Assembly: GCA_035293565.1 (NCBI GenBank)
Contig: DATGMP010000033.1
Location: 14,025-78,024, forward strand
Length of the DNA stretch: 64,000 bases
Reading direction: 5' to 3'
Source: DATGMP01 sp035293565
GTDB taxonomy: Bacteria; Pseudomonadota; Alphaproteobacteria; BOG-932; Roseiterribacteraceae
This document shows, in pieces, positions 1 through 7,925 of the stretch (its first letter is position 1; the number at the start of each line of letters is the position of its first letter). The position numbers and the translations under genes are program-made. The notes beneath the pieces are model-generated. The model saw nothing but the letters and a program-made list of their open reading frames with translations. It did no database searches and was not told the DNA's origin.

Positions 1-373
1 GGCCGATCAGGCGGCGCGTCTGATCGCGGCCGTCTCGGCATTGTTCCTCATAGAATTCCGAGTAGCCCTGAAAGAATTCGGCCGGCGTGATATTATGGTA
101 CTTCATCACGCGACGCGCCCTGATCGAACGCAGCAGCGTTTCGCCTTTCTTCCAGAAGATGCTGTGATGATAGATCAGCAGATCGAGGTCGTTCTCATCG
201 ATCGCCTCCTCGACCGTCAGTTTCCGGCACGAAGACGGAATCGACGATTCGAAATACTCGCCTATCAAATCGACCGAGAAGCCGCTTTCGACAAGTATGT
301 CGTACATTCCCAGCACATCGTGTCCGATCGCATCGCGGGGAACGACGCTCGCATGCGCAATACCGGCTCGCAT
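1..373 (-). CDS. Glycosyltransferase, N-terminal part (cut by window edge)
   Basis: This is the first 124 codons of a minus-strand gene that runs off the left edge. The ATG at 373-371 directly abuts the TAG stop of the upstream methyltransferase (376-374), so the two are almost certainly co-translated. The visible protein starts MRAGIAHASVVPRDAIGHD and contains DLLIYHHSIFWKK followed by KYHNITPAEFF. The YHNITP pattern is characteristic of the N-terminal half of GT4-type glycosyltransferases of polysaccharide loci. The donor-binding C-terminal domain lies outside the window. Family assignment rests on these motifs and on the surrounding methyltransferase, GmhA and exporter genes. Acceptor and sugar are unknown. 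Confidence 0.75.
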   Translation of the reverse strand, partial: MRAGIAHASVVPRDAIGHDVLGMYDILVESGFSVDLIGEYFESSIPSSCRKLTVEEAIDENDLDLLIYHHSIFWKKGETLLRSIRARRVMKYHNITPAEFFQGYSEFYEEQCRDGRDQTRRLIG

Positions 374-1138
374 CTATATTATCCGTTCAAAAGCGGGCTT
401 GCGACACGCATAATATTGAATGTAGCAATTCTCCACATCCTTCGATATCGGTCCTCCGTCCCTGAAGTCATCATAGCTGAACACGCCGATCGTCGCCGTC
501 TGCGGCATGCGGCAGATGCCCCATCGATCGATGACCGCGAAACCCGCATCCCACAGCATCTTCTCGAGGCGGGCCGGTTCATATTCGATTTTATGCTCGG
601 GGTGAATGAGCTTGAGACCGGCGGTCGCAGCATGCACGCTCGAGATCAACCCATTGGGCGTATCGAGACAAAAGGCGCCGCCCGGCTTCAATATCCGGAA
701 CGCCTCGGCGCACATTTGCCGTCCATCCTCCTCGTCGACATGCTCGATGCTCTGCCCGGACCAGACGAGATCGAAGGCGTTCGCCGGCAGGGCGTCGAGA
801 TGCACCATGTTGGCGTAAAGCACTTCCACCGTCCCCGGCCCCTCATAGGGCCGCGCCTCAAAACGCCCGTAGATCTCATGTCGTTCCTCGGTGGGCAAAT
901 CGACCATGACCATCCGCTCGAAAGGATAGGGATAGCCCATGAGATGCAGCGGCGAGTTGGCGCCCCCCAAATCGCAAATCGTGGCCGCTGGAGGCAAAAG
1001 CGTCCGCACGAGACGACAGCGCGCCATGTGGATGTAGTGGAGGTGATTACGCGGCGTTCCACCGGGAAGGGCAACGATCGGAGGCAGGGAAAGGGCCATC
1101 CTCCGGCAAGTCTCGATTTGCGAGATCAGGTTTTTCAT
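374..1138 (-). CDS. Class I SAM-dependent methyltransferase in polysaccharide operon
   Basis: The 254-residue protein has a Rossmann methyltransferase core. Motif I is ICDLGGANSPLHLMGYP near residues 55-70, an acidic end of beta-2 is seen in MVMVDLP, and a post-core motif reads FDLVWSGQSIEHVDEEDG near residues 123-140, followed by LKPGGAFCLDTPNG. This is the Methyltransf_11/25 type that methylates small molecules or sugars. It lies between gmhA and a glycosyltransferase on the same strand and has no gap to the latter, so a role in O-methylating a surface glycan or its precursor is likely. The substrate cannot be read from sequence. An ORF covering much of the same stretch on the plus strand has no recognisable motif and is a shadow. 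Confidence 0.85.
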   Translation of the reverse strand: MKNLISQIETCRRMALSLPPIVALPGGTPRNHLHYIHMARCRLVRTLLPPAATICDLGGANSPLHLMGYPYPFERMVMVDLPTEERHEIYGRFEARPYEGPGTVEVLYANMVHLDALPANAFDLVWSGQSIEHVDEEDGRQMCAEAFRILKPGGAFCLDTPNGLISSVHAATAGLKLIHPEHKIEYEPARLEKMLWDAGFAVIDRWGICRMPQTATIGVFSYDDFRDGGPISKDVENCYIQYYACRKPAFERII

Positions 1139-1252
1139 TTTTCATGGACACCCGCGGAAGGTGCCGTGTCCGCAGCCCGGAGTCGCGGTCGGCGAAGGTC
1201 TCGGGGGGTTATAGCGACCGGACGGCGCGGAATCCAGGTAGGGCTTTTTCGC

Positions 1253-1843
1253 TCAGCCCGCGGGGTGGAGCGCGCTCTGGATTAGGCCACAGAGAATATG
1301 GCCGATCACGATCTGCGCCTCTTGGATCTTCTGCGTATCGGTCGAAGGGACGCGGAGGCAGAGGTCGCACATGTCACGCATGGTGCCGCCCGTCGCCCCT
1401 GTCAGGCCGATCGTGGCCACGCCTTTCGCCTTTGCCGCCTCAATGGCCTTCAGGAGATTCGGCGAGCGTCCGGAGGTGGAGATGGAGATAAGGACGTCCC
1501 CCTTACGGCCCACCGCGTCCAGCTGCCGGGAAAAGACGGCGTCATATCCGTAGTCGTTGCCGATCGCGGTCAGCGCCGACACGTCGGTCGCGAGGGATAT
1601 GGCCGGTAACCCGGGGCGCTCATAGCCCAATCGTCCCACGAGCTCGGCCGATAGATGCTGCGCGTCGGCGGCGCTGCCGCCGTTGCCCGCGAACATGATT
1701 TTGTGGCCGTTGCGGATCGCAGCGACGCAAATCGAGGCCGCGCGCTCCACGGATTCGAGAAACGCCGCGTCCTGGGCGATGGCCTGCATCAGCCGGCCCG
1801 CCTCCTCGAGATTGCTCCGCGCGAATGAGAGATCCTTGCTCAT
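1253..1843 (-). CDS. gmhA: Phosphoheptose (sedoheptulose-7-phosphate) isomerase
   Basis: The 196-residue protein is a single SIS-domain isomerase of normal GmhA length. It should convert sedoheptulose 7-phosphate to D-glycero-D-manno-heptose 7-phosphate in the cytoplasm, the first step towards nucleotide-activated heptose. Family signatures are GNGGSAADAQHLSAELVGR near residues 53-71, including the histidine and glutamate used by the family for zinc binding and catalysis, and the phosphosugar loop SISTSGRSPNLL near 119-130. It sits inside the polysaccharide operon between two methyltransferases. No hddC, hldE or gmhB gene is visible here, so the fate of the heptose (LPS core or exported glycan) is open. 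Confidence 0.93.
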   Translation of the reverse strand: MSKDLSFARSNLEEAGRLMQAIAQDAAFLESVERAASICVAAIRNGHKIMFAGNGGSAADAQHLSAELVGRLGYERPGLPAISLATDVSALTAIGNDYGYDAVFSRQLDAVGRKGDVLISISTSGRSPNLLKAIEAAKAKGVATIGLTGATGGTMRDMCDLCLRVPSTDTQKIQEAQIVIGHILCGLIQSALHPAG

Positions 1844-1902
1844 GGGCGGAAGCTATAGCCTATCGGGCGCCGGCCACCCAAGAGGATCAGTGCCCACGAG
1901 AA

Positions 1903-2772
1903 TCAGGGGACGACGGCCGTCATGCAGAGATGCCAGCCGAAACGCTGTTCGAACCAGCGGAACAAGGGCTTCGGCATCCAACGGAAATACCAGACCTTCT
2001 TGTACTCGTACCGGACATATTCCGGGATGCTGTAGGCGAAGACATGATCGACGACCGTGTCGGTCACCCGCCAGCCCCTGGCTTCCATCATGGCCGCCAG
2101 CTCGCGCTTCGAATAGGTGTAGGTTACCGGGCAACCGGTCTGGGCTTCGGAATGAGTCGCGACCAAGCGCTTCAGGTCCCAGAAGCGCAACCGGCCATAA
2201 GTCATGAGGATCCACAACACCTTCCAAGAGAAGGTGTAGTACATCATCATCTTTATGGTGCTGCCGCTCTTCACATATTTGCGGATCTCGTCGAAGACCC
2301 GATCGGGGTGCGGCGTATGGTGGATGACCCCGAAGGAATAGACGAGATCGTATGGCTGCGGCGTCACCGTCTCGGATAGCTTTTCGGCATTCACCTGCTG
2401 AAAAGTCACGCGGTCGGCAAGGCCGAAGAGCTCGGCACGCTGCTTCGCCATGGCCAGGCTTTCCGACGACAGGTCCACGGCCGTGACCTCGGCGCCGGCG
2501 CGCAGGAAATTCATCGTGTCGGTGCCGATCCCGCAGCCGATCTCGAGAACCTTCCCGCCCTTCCAACGCGCGAACTCGGCGAAGCCCGGGATGTGCGGCT
2601 CGACGAGATATTTCCGCGCCTCGACCTCGTCGAAATACTCGCGCGTGCCTTTGGCCTTGGGCGAGTGGCGGATATTGCAGGGGCGCGAATTCCAATAGTC
2701 GCGCACCGCGTCGATCGAGACGTCCGCAAATGTGGCGACGTCCGAATCACGCTCTGTGACCGTGATGCTCAT
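1903..2772 (-). CDS. Class I SAM-dependent methyltransferase
   Basis: The 289-residue protein has a clear SAM-binding domain: motif I VLEIGCGIGTDTMNFL near residues 75-90, the acidic strand end AVDLSSESL, and YDLVYSFGVIHHTPHPD near 145-161. N-terminal WNSRPCNIRHS and C-terminal KVWYFRWMPKPLFRWFEQ flank the core. Its ATG overlaps the last four bases of the upstream nucleotide-sugar dehydrogenase, so the two are translationally coupled. Proteins of this shape are common in capsule and LPS operons and are thought to methylate sugars or lipid-linked intermediates. The exact acceptor is not predictable. Confidence 0.85.
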   Translation of the reverse strand: MSITVTERDSDVATFADVSIDAVRDYWNSRPCNIRHSPKAKGTREYFDEVEARKYLVEPHIPGFAEFARWKGGKVLEIGCGIGTDTMNFLRAGAEVTAVDLSSESLAMAKQRAELFGLADRVTFQQVNAEKLSETVTPQPYDLVYSFGVIHHTPHPDRVFDEIRKYVKSGSTIKMMMYYTFSWKVLWILMTYGRLRFWDLKRLVATHSEAQTGCPVTYTYSKRELAAMMEARGWRVTDTVVDHVFAYSIPEYVRYEYKKVWYFRWMPKPLFRWFEQRFGWHLCMTAVVP

Positions 2773-4139
2773 GACAAGGCGACCGCGATCGGGGCCTGGG
2801 CCGGGACGGCCGTGTCGCCGCTGCCCACCATGGCGCCGGCGCCCAAACGGATGATCTCGAGGCCGGGATAGCGCTCATCCTTCAACACGCCCCAGCAATC
2901 TACGACCGGGATCGACCGATCGCCGCGTTCGAAGACCCGTCGCGGCAAGGTCGCATAGTCGGACCAGGCGGTCATGATGATCACGAGATCGGCGAACTCC
3001 ACCGCGGCCGTCACGTCGAGGGCGGCATGAACCGTCCGCCCGAGCACGGCGCGAGCGGCATCGACCGCCTGGGGATCGTGGACAGCGACCTCGTAGCCGC
3101 TCTGTGTAAGGGCCCGCGCCAGAGCCACGCCCTGGCTCTCCTCGACGACGTAGGTCTCGGGCTTGTAGGAAAGCCCGAGCACCGCGACGCGGCCGCTCGA
3201 TCCCAGATGGTGCCGGACCAAGGCGGTCAGGCGCTCGACCTGGTAGCGGTTGACGCCATCGGTGGCGCGCGCCAAATCGGCACGGGCGCCGACGCTCTCG
3301 GCGAGCGCCGTGAAGGCGATGTTGTCGCGGGGAAAGCAAGGCCCGCCATAGCCGGTGGCGCCCGTCAGATATTTCCGGCCGATGCGGCTGTCGCTGCCGA
3401 CCGCTTCGGAAACCACCGAGACATCGGCGCCAGGCAGCCTGTCGCACAGGTCGGCCAGCATGTTGGCGTAGGAAATCTTGGTCGTGACATAGGTGTTGAC
3501 CGAGATCTTGGTGATCTCGGCATTGACCCAGTTCATCCGACGGATCACCGGATGCTCGGCGCAGGAGGTCGCGTAAACCTGGGCCAGAAGCTCGCCCGCC
3601 CTGGGGTCGCTTTCGCCGATCAGGATGAAATCCGGGTGGAGCATGTCTCGAACGACGCTGCCCAGCGCGATGAACTCGGGATTGTAGCAGAGGCCCACCG
3701 TGTCGCCGATCTTGCGCCCAGAACTCGCCGTGAGCGCCTGGGCGATCGGACCGCCCGTCGAGCCCGGCATGACGGTCGAGGTGACCACCACCAGGTGGTA
3801 TCCGTCCTTGCTCCGGAGCGCATCGCCGACGGCTTCGACCGCCTCCAGCACGAAGCGATTGGAGAAATGCCCGTTGGCGGCGGACGGAGTGGGCACGATG
3901 ATGAAGGTGATATCGCTTGCCTGGACGGCCTCGTCATAGCTCGAGGTGGCCCTGAGCCGGAGCCGGCCGGCATCGATCATCTCCTGAAGCCGCGGCTCTT
4001 CGACCGGTGCCCGGCCTTGGGCGAGCGCCGCGACATAATTCGGATTGAGATCGAGCCCGATCACCTCGTGACCCGCGGCCGCGAACACCGCGGCCATGGG
4101 CGAGCCCAATTTGCCAAGACCAATGACCGAAAGCTTCAT
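2769..4139 (-). CDS. UDP-glucose/GDP-mannose-type nucleotide-sugar dehydrogenase
   Basis: The 456-residue protein has the three-part architecture of NAD-dependent nucleotide-sugar 6-dehydrogenases, which make UDP-uronic acids for surface glycans. The N-terminal Rossmann motif is VIGLGKLGSPMAAVFAAAGH at residues 5-24. The central domain carries the catalytic-cysteine motif GATGYGGPCFPRDN near 265-278. The C-terminal UDP-binding domain has LGLSYKPETYVVEESQG near 320-336. The catalytic Cys of GGPCFPRD is intact. The gene lies downstream of the exporter ATPase and overlaps the next methyltransferase by four bases. It is clearly different from the second dehydrogenase at 10291-11607. The exact sugar (UDP-Glc, UDP-ManNAc or UDP-GlcNAc) is not settled. 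Confidence 0.85.
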   Translation of the reverse strand: MKLSVIGLGKLGSPMAAVFAAAGHEVIGLDLNPNYVAALAQGRAPVEEPRLQEMIDAGRLRLRATSSYDEAVQASDITFIIVPTPSAANGHFSNRFVLEAVEAVGDALRSKDGYHLVVVTSTVMPGSTGGPIAQALTASSGRKIGDTVGLCYNPEFIALGSVVRDMLHPDFILIGESDPRAGELLAQVYATSCAEHPVIRRMNWVNAEITKISVNTYVTTKISYANMLADLCDRLPGADVSVVSEAVGSDSRIGRKYLTGATGYGGPCFPRDNIAFTALAESVGARADLARATDGVNRYQVERLTALVRHHLGSSGRVAVLGLSYKPETYVVEESQGVALARALTQSGYEVAVHDPQAVDAARAVLGRTVHAALDVTAAVEFADLVIIMTAWSDYATLPRRVFERGDRSIPVVDCWGVLKDERYPGLEIIRLGAGAMVGSGDTAVPAQAPIAVALS

Positions 4140-4271
4140 CCGGCTCTACTCCGTCTTCTGGCCCCCGCAAGACGCGGAGCGCCCGGGCCGACCTCTGTTC
4201 GGCCGCATTTGGACGAGTGTTAACCGTAGGATGCTTAGGATTGCGTAAACGGAAGCGCGCTCGGCGCGTGG

Positions 4272-5072
4272 TCAGCCGCCCGCGACGCCCAGCCTTCCGG
4301 CCGCGGTCGGAGGCTCGGCCAGGCCGGCTGCCTGAAACACCTCCTCAACCTCGCCGATCGCCTTCAGCCGGCCATGCTCCAGCCAGAGCACCTTGTTGCA
4401 ATAGCGGCGGATCAGATCGAGGTTGTGGGAGGCGAGAACCAGGATGCCCGCCCGTTCGACCAGCGCGTGGAGCCTGGCCTCGGCTCTGTGGAAGAACTCG
4501 GCGTCGCCGGCCGCGATCCATTCGTCCATCAGCAAGATCTCGGGATCGATCGCGGTGGCGACCGCGAAGGCGAGCCGCGTCAGCATGCCGGCCGAATAGG
4601 TTCGGATCGGCATGTCCAGATAGCCGCCGAGATCCGTAAAGGCGGCGATGTCGTCGACCAGACTGGCGATGTCATGCTTGCTCAAGCCGAGCAGCATGCC
4701 CTGAAGCGCAATGTTCTCGTAGCCGGTGGCATCGAAATCGAGACCAAGCGTGAAGTCGAAGATCGTCGAAATGCGGCCCTGGACCCGGACCAGGCCGGCG
4801 GTCGGCTCGTAGACGCCCGCCATGACCCTGAGCAGCGTGGTCTTGCCGGCGCCATTGTGCCCGATCAGGCCCAGCCGGTCGCCATGCTCCAGCGTAAAGG
4901 AAACCTCTCGCAGCGCCTCGACGGAGACCCGGCCGCCACCACGATTGATGCGCCCTCCGGTACCGATCGCGACCAGGGTCTTCTTGAGGGAGCGGCCGCC
5001 GCCCGAATAGATCGGGAAGTCGACATTGATATTCTCCAGCACGATCGAAGCGTCGGCCATCGTCACACCCAA
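4272..5072 (-). CDS. Polysaccharide ABC exporter ATP-binding protein (Wzt/KpsT type)
   Basis: The 266-residue cytoplasmic ATPase has Walker A GHNGAGKTT at residues 71-79, the signature region YSAGMLTRLAFAVATA, and Walker B EILLMDEW followed by IAAGDAEF. The pattern TYSAGM-TRLAF and the D-EW-AAGD box are typical of O-antigen, capsule and teichoic-acid exporters. It stops soon after the nucleotide-binding domain and lacks the long C-terminal carbohydrate-binding domain of classical Wzt, so export probably does not depend on recognition of a modified chain terminus. It overlaps the permease gene by ten bases, and the pair should move lipid-linked glycan across the inner membrane. Confidence 0.9.
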   Translation of the reverse strand: MGVTMADASIVLENINVDFPIYSGGGRSLKKTLVAIGTGGRINRGGGRVSVEALREVSFTLEHGDRLGLIGHNGAGKTTLLRVMAGVYEPTAGLVRVQGRISTIFDFTLGLDFDATGYENIALQGMLLGLSKHDIASLVDDIAAFTDLGGYLDMPIRTYSAGMLTRLAFAVATAIDPEILLMDEWIAAGDAEFFHRAEARLHALVERAGILVLASHNLDLIRRYCNKVLWLEHGRLKAIGEVEEVFQAAGLAEPPTAAGRLGVAGG

Positions 5073-5920
5073 TAGGCGATGCGGCTGCGGAAGCGGCGAA
5101 AAGCCGGAAACACGATGGCCGTGATCACAGCCGTGATGAGCGCCGTCACTTTCCAGAATCCGATCGGCGGGGAACGGCCCATGAGCGGCTCGCGCACGAT
5201 CTCGATGAAATAATAGACGGGATTATAATCGACCACGAAATAGCGATGCCCGCCGAGCTGGGCCGGCTCCCAAAGAATCGGCGTGAGGAGGAACATCACG
5301 GTGATGAGGCTGGCGACGATCTGCGGGAAGTCGCGAAACCGAGCGCCCAGCATCCCGAAGAAGAGCGCGATCCAGAAGAGGCTGAGGATCCCGAGCATGA
5401 GGCCGGGAATCGCCAGCAGGCCGCGCCAGCCCGGATTGAGGCCGAAGATCAGGGCTACGATAATGTACACGACGAAGTTATGGCCGAGGACGATCAGGTT
5501 CCGGGACAACAGCCGGAAGATGAAGAGCGTGATCGGCAGCCGAATCTGCTTCACATAGCGTTGCGCGAACACGAAAAGCTGCGTGCTTTCGTTGATCACC
5601 GCGGCCATCCAGCTCCAAACGAGAGAGCCCAGCGTCAAATAGGGTATGTATTCCGACAGTTCGGTGCCGAAGAGCTGCCCGAAGACGATCGACCAGGCGC
5701 CCACCTGGACCCCCATGCTGATCGTGACCCAGAAGGGTCCGAGCATCGAGCCGCGATAGCGCTGCTTGATGTCCTGCCACGCCATGGTGAGCCACAATTC
5801 CCACTCGGCCAGCGCCCTTCCGAGATCGCCCAGCGCAGCCTTTGCGGTCGGACGGCCGCCTGTCTCGAAGGCCAAGGCCGCAGGTCGCGGCGCGGAGACG
5901 GTGGGAGAAATCGAGCTCAT
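5063..5920 (-). CDS. Polysaccharide ABC exporter permease (Wzm/KpsM type, ABC-2)
   Basis: The 285-residue protein has about six hydrophobic segments preceded by a cytoplasmic N-terminus containing LWLTMAWQDIKQRYRGS. The segment up to MLGPFWVTISMG is the conserved amphipathic entry of ABC-2 polysaccharide permeases. Later motifs include WEPAQLGG and YNPVYYFIEIVREPLMG, which is the typical D/YNP-xxxxIExxR signature of O-antigen and capsule exporters. It is the first gene of the minus-strand operon, and the ATPase follows with a ten-base overlap. The 205-base gap to the divergent glycosyltransferase should hold its promoter. Confidence 0.92.
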   Translation of the reverse strand: MSSISPTVSAPRPAALAFETGGRPTAKAALGDLGRALAEWELWLTMAWQDIKQRYRGSMLGPFWVTISMGVQVGAWSIVFGQLFGTELSEYIPYLTLGSLVWSWMAAVINESTQLFVFAQRYVKQIRLPITLFIFRLLSRNLIVLGHNFVVYIIVALIFGLNPGWRGLLAIPGLMLGILSLFWIALFFGMLGARFRDFPQIVASLITVMFLLTPILWEPAQLGGHRYFVVDYNPVYYFIEIVREPLMGRSPPIGFWKVTALITAVITAIVFPAFRRFRSRIAYWV

Positions 5921-6011
5921 ACGTATGCAAACCTGTGAAATTCAGTCGCGCCGTTCGGAAGAAAGCACCGCGCATCCGGTCGACGAGATGATCGCCGCGA
6001 GAGCGATAGCA

Positions 6012-6107
6012 GCTTGTATAATTGCCACTTTTTTCCTACAAGCCGCGTACTAGGATGTCGCGCGAGACGGTTTAAGAGCCTCGATTCGTTTCGTAAAGCC
6101 GTCTCGC
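6012..6107. promoter_or_regulatory. Divergent intergenic region with two inverted repeats
   Basis: The 205-base gap 5921-6125 separates the exporter operon from a divergent glycosyltransferase. It contains a perfect 7-base inverted repeat GCTTGTA (6012-6018) / TACAAGC (6037-6043), and a perfect 9-base inverted repeat GCGAGACGG (6062-6070) / CCGTCTCGC (6099-6107) with a 28-base loop. The first overlaps an A/T-rich stretch (TATAAT at 6017-6022) in an otherwise GC-rich gap. Either could be an operator or an mRNA hairpin. No assignment to a regulator is possible from sequence. Confidence 0.35.
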
Positions 6108-6125
6108 ATCGAAAGACAGAAACAA

Positions 6126-7481
6126 ATGCGAGAAGTTTTGGACCTTCCGGCCGAGGAAACCTTGGCCGGCGCGGGGACAAGGGGGCGATCTTTGACGATC
6201 GCTCCGAAGCCGCTGCGAGCAATCGATGCGGGAATGAGCGTAACCTCCACTGCCGTGCCCCAATTCACCGCCGTCGCCCATAAGCTCTGGAGAACGCTGC
6301 CGCGGGGCATGCGGCGGCGGGTCATTCACGGCCTGATCGGCCTTCTCGCTCCCTCCGCGACGCCCGTCGGCCGCCTGAAGCCGGGACCGGTCGTCGTGGC
6401 TGGGCTCCTCAGCACCGCAAGCGGACTGGGAGAAGGCGCGCGGCTGTGCCTGGACGCGCTCCACGATCTCGGCTGGGACGCCGGCAAGGCCGATTTGAGC
6501 TCCTTCTTCCTGCGTCCCGATCTGCCGGAGGCGCTTCCGGGCTTCGAGGCCGGCAATCGCCAGGGCGGCACGTTGATACTCCATATCAACGGTCCCTACA
6601 CGCCCTATGCCGCCCTCCGACTTGGCCGGTCCTTCCTGTCCGGTCGCCGCGTGATCGGCAATTGGGTGTGGGAGCTGCCGCGGATGGGACCCGACTGGGC
6701 GCGCGGCCTCAGGCACGTCCACGAGATTTGGGTGCCCAGCCGCTTCACCGCTGACGCGCTCCCGCCGGAGACCAAGGTCCCAGTGAAGATCGTCCCCTAT
6801 CCGGTGCGGCCGCCGATCGTCACCCGGGACCGGGATCGGTTCGACCTGCCGCAGGATGCGTTCGTGGTCTTGACCGCCTTCGATATGGGGTCGAGCTACG
6901 TCCGCAAGAATCCGCGCGCGGCGATTGCGGCCTTCCGCAAGGCCTTCGGCGATGACCCGAAATGCATATTGCTCCTGAAGGTGAGCCACTCAGCCGACGC
7001 CAACTGGGCGATGCGGGACATGCAGAGCGCCATCGCCGGCATGACCAATGTGCGGATCATGGAAGAGACCCTGACGAGGACCGAGATGGCCGCGTTGATC
7101 GCGAGCTCCGACACCGTCCTCTCGCTTCACCGCGCCGAAGGCTTTGGGCTCGTGCCGGCCGAAGCGATGCTTCTAGGCATTCCCGTGGTCGCGACCGGGT
7201 GGTCGGGAAATCTCGATTTCATGACGAACGAGGACAGCGCGCTGGTCGGCTATGAGTTGGTTCCGGTCTGGGATCCGCAGGGCACCTATACGGTTCCCGA
7301 CACCAGCTGGGCCGAAGCCGATGTCGACGAGGCTGCCGCGTGGCTCGCGCGGTTGCGCGCCGATTTGGGTCTCCGCCAAGGTCTGGCGGCGCGCGCGCGG
7401 CGGGCCGCCTCGGCCCGCTTCTCGCTCGACACGTACCGGGCGGCGATCGGCGATTCGCTGCCCGAGCCGGGCGGCGCCTAG
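6126..7481 (+). CDS. Glycosyltransferase family 4/1-like protein
   Basis: The protein is up to 451 residues. A second in-frame ATG at 6234 (MSVTSTAVPQF) is also possible, because neither start has a strong ribosome-binding site. The N-terminal domain has LLSTASGLGEGARLC, a form often seen in bacterial GT4-like enzymes of O-antigen loci. It is followed by HINGPY, IGNWVWELPRMGPDW and EIWVPSRFTADAL. The C-terminal donor-binding domain has LLLKVSHS, and LHRAEGFGLVPAEAMLLGIP, which is the E-x7-E-type GT-B motif, then VATGWSGNLDFM. It is divergent from the exporter operon and convergent with fliJ, and most likely builds the exported polysaccharide. Confidence 0.85.
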   Translation: MREVLDLPAEETLAGAGTRGRSLTIAPKPLRAIDAGMSVTSTAVPQFTAVAHKLWRTLPRGMRRRVIHGLIGLLAPSATPVGRLKPGPVVVAGLLSTASGLGEGARLCLDALHDLGWDAGKADLSSFFLRPDLPEALPGFEAGNRQGGTLILHINGPYTPYAALRLGRSFLSGRRVIGNWVWELPRMGPDWARGLRHVHEIWVPSRFTADALPPETKVPVKIVPYPVRPPIVTRDRDRFDLPQDAFVVLTAFDMGSSYVRKNPRAAIAAFRKAFGDDPKCILLLKVSHSADANWAMRDMQSAIAGMTNVRIMEETLTRTEMAALIASSDTVLSLHRAEGFGLVPAEAMLLGIPVVATGWSGNLDFMTNEDSALVGYELVPVWDPQGTYTVPDTSWAEADVDEAAAWLARLRADLGLRQGLAARARRAASARFSLDTYRAAIGDSLPEPGGA

Positions 7482-7484
7482 GTC

Positions 7485-7925
7485 TTAGCGATGCGCCGGT
7501 TGATCCGACCGGCGCCGGTAGCCTTCCAGGCCGATCTCGTCCAGCTGAGCGGTCTCCGCCCGGGCGCGCTTCAGATTCTCGCGGGCCCGACGTTCGGCCT
7601 GAGTCTGCTCGAATCGCTTCAGATCGGCGAAGGCCTCGCGCACCTCTTCCGTCGCGGCCTCGATCTGGGCCTCGATCTTGGCGAGCGATTCATCGATCCG
7701 CTTGCGCCGGTCGAGCGCGGCCCGGACGAACGCGCCGAACGAAAGCGTAGTGTTCGGATCGGGCGACTCGCGCGCCAACAGCTGCTCCTCGGCGATCGAT
7801 TGCTCGAGCCGCGCACGATCGGCGCGCAGCTCGTCCGCGAACCGGTGCCATCCGGCGAGCACCTGCCGTTTTTCGTCGAGCTGGAACCGTCTCAGCCTGA
7901 TGATGCCGGTCAGATCCGCCATCAC
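7485..7925 (-). CDS. fliJ: Flagellar export chaperone FliJ-like protein
   Basis: The 146-residue protein is almost entirely charged alpha-helix with heptad-like patterning, as in FliJ, which forms the coiled coil that sits in the FliI ATPase ring of the flagellar type III export apparatus. The N-terminus LIRLRRFQLDEKR-type pattern (IIRLRRFQLDEKRQVL) matches the family start. Sequence conservation in FliJ is low, so the call leans on length, composition and position. Its ATG overlaps the fliI stop by four bases. A second ATG (7922) immediately follows the first. Confidence 0.8.
   Translation of the reverse strand: MMADLTGIIRLRRFQLDEKRQVLAGWHRFADELRADRARLEQSIAEEQLLARESPDPNTTLSFGAFVRAALDRRKRIDESLAKIEAQIEAATEEVREAFADLKRFEQTQAERRARENLKRARAETAQLDEIGLEGYRRRSDQPAHR

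Noticed and set aside
41..1285. Long plus-strand open frame over the methyltransferase and the left-edge glycosyltransferase
   Set aside because: It has no recognisable motif, is rich in Arg/His as expected from the complement of a coding strand, and opposes a minus-strand gene with clear SAM-binding motifs.
3027..4223. 398-codon plus-strand frame opposite the nucleotide-sugar dehydrogenase
   Set aside because: It is a complement shadow; the minus strand has complete Rossmann and catalytic motifs.
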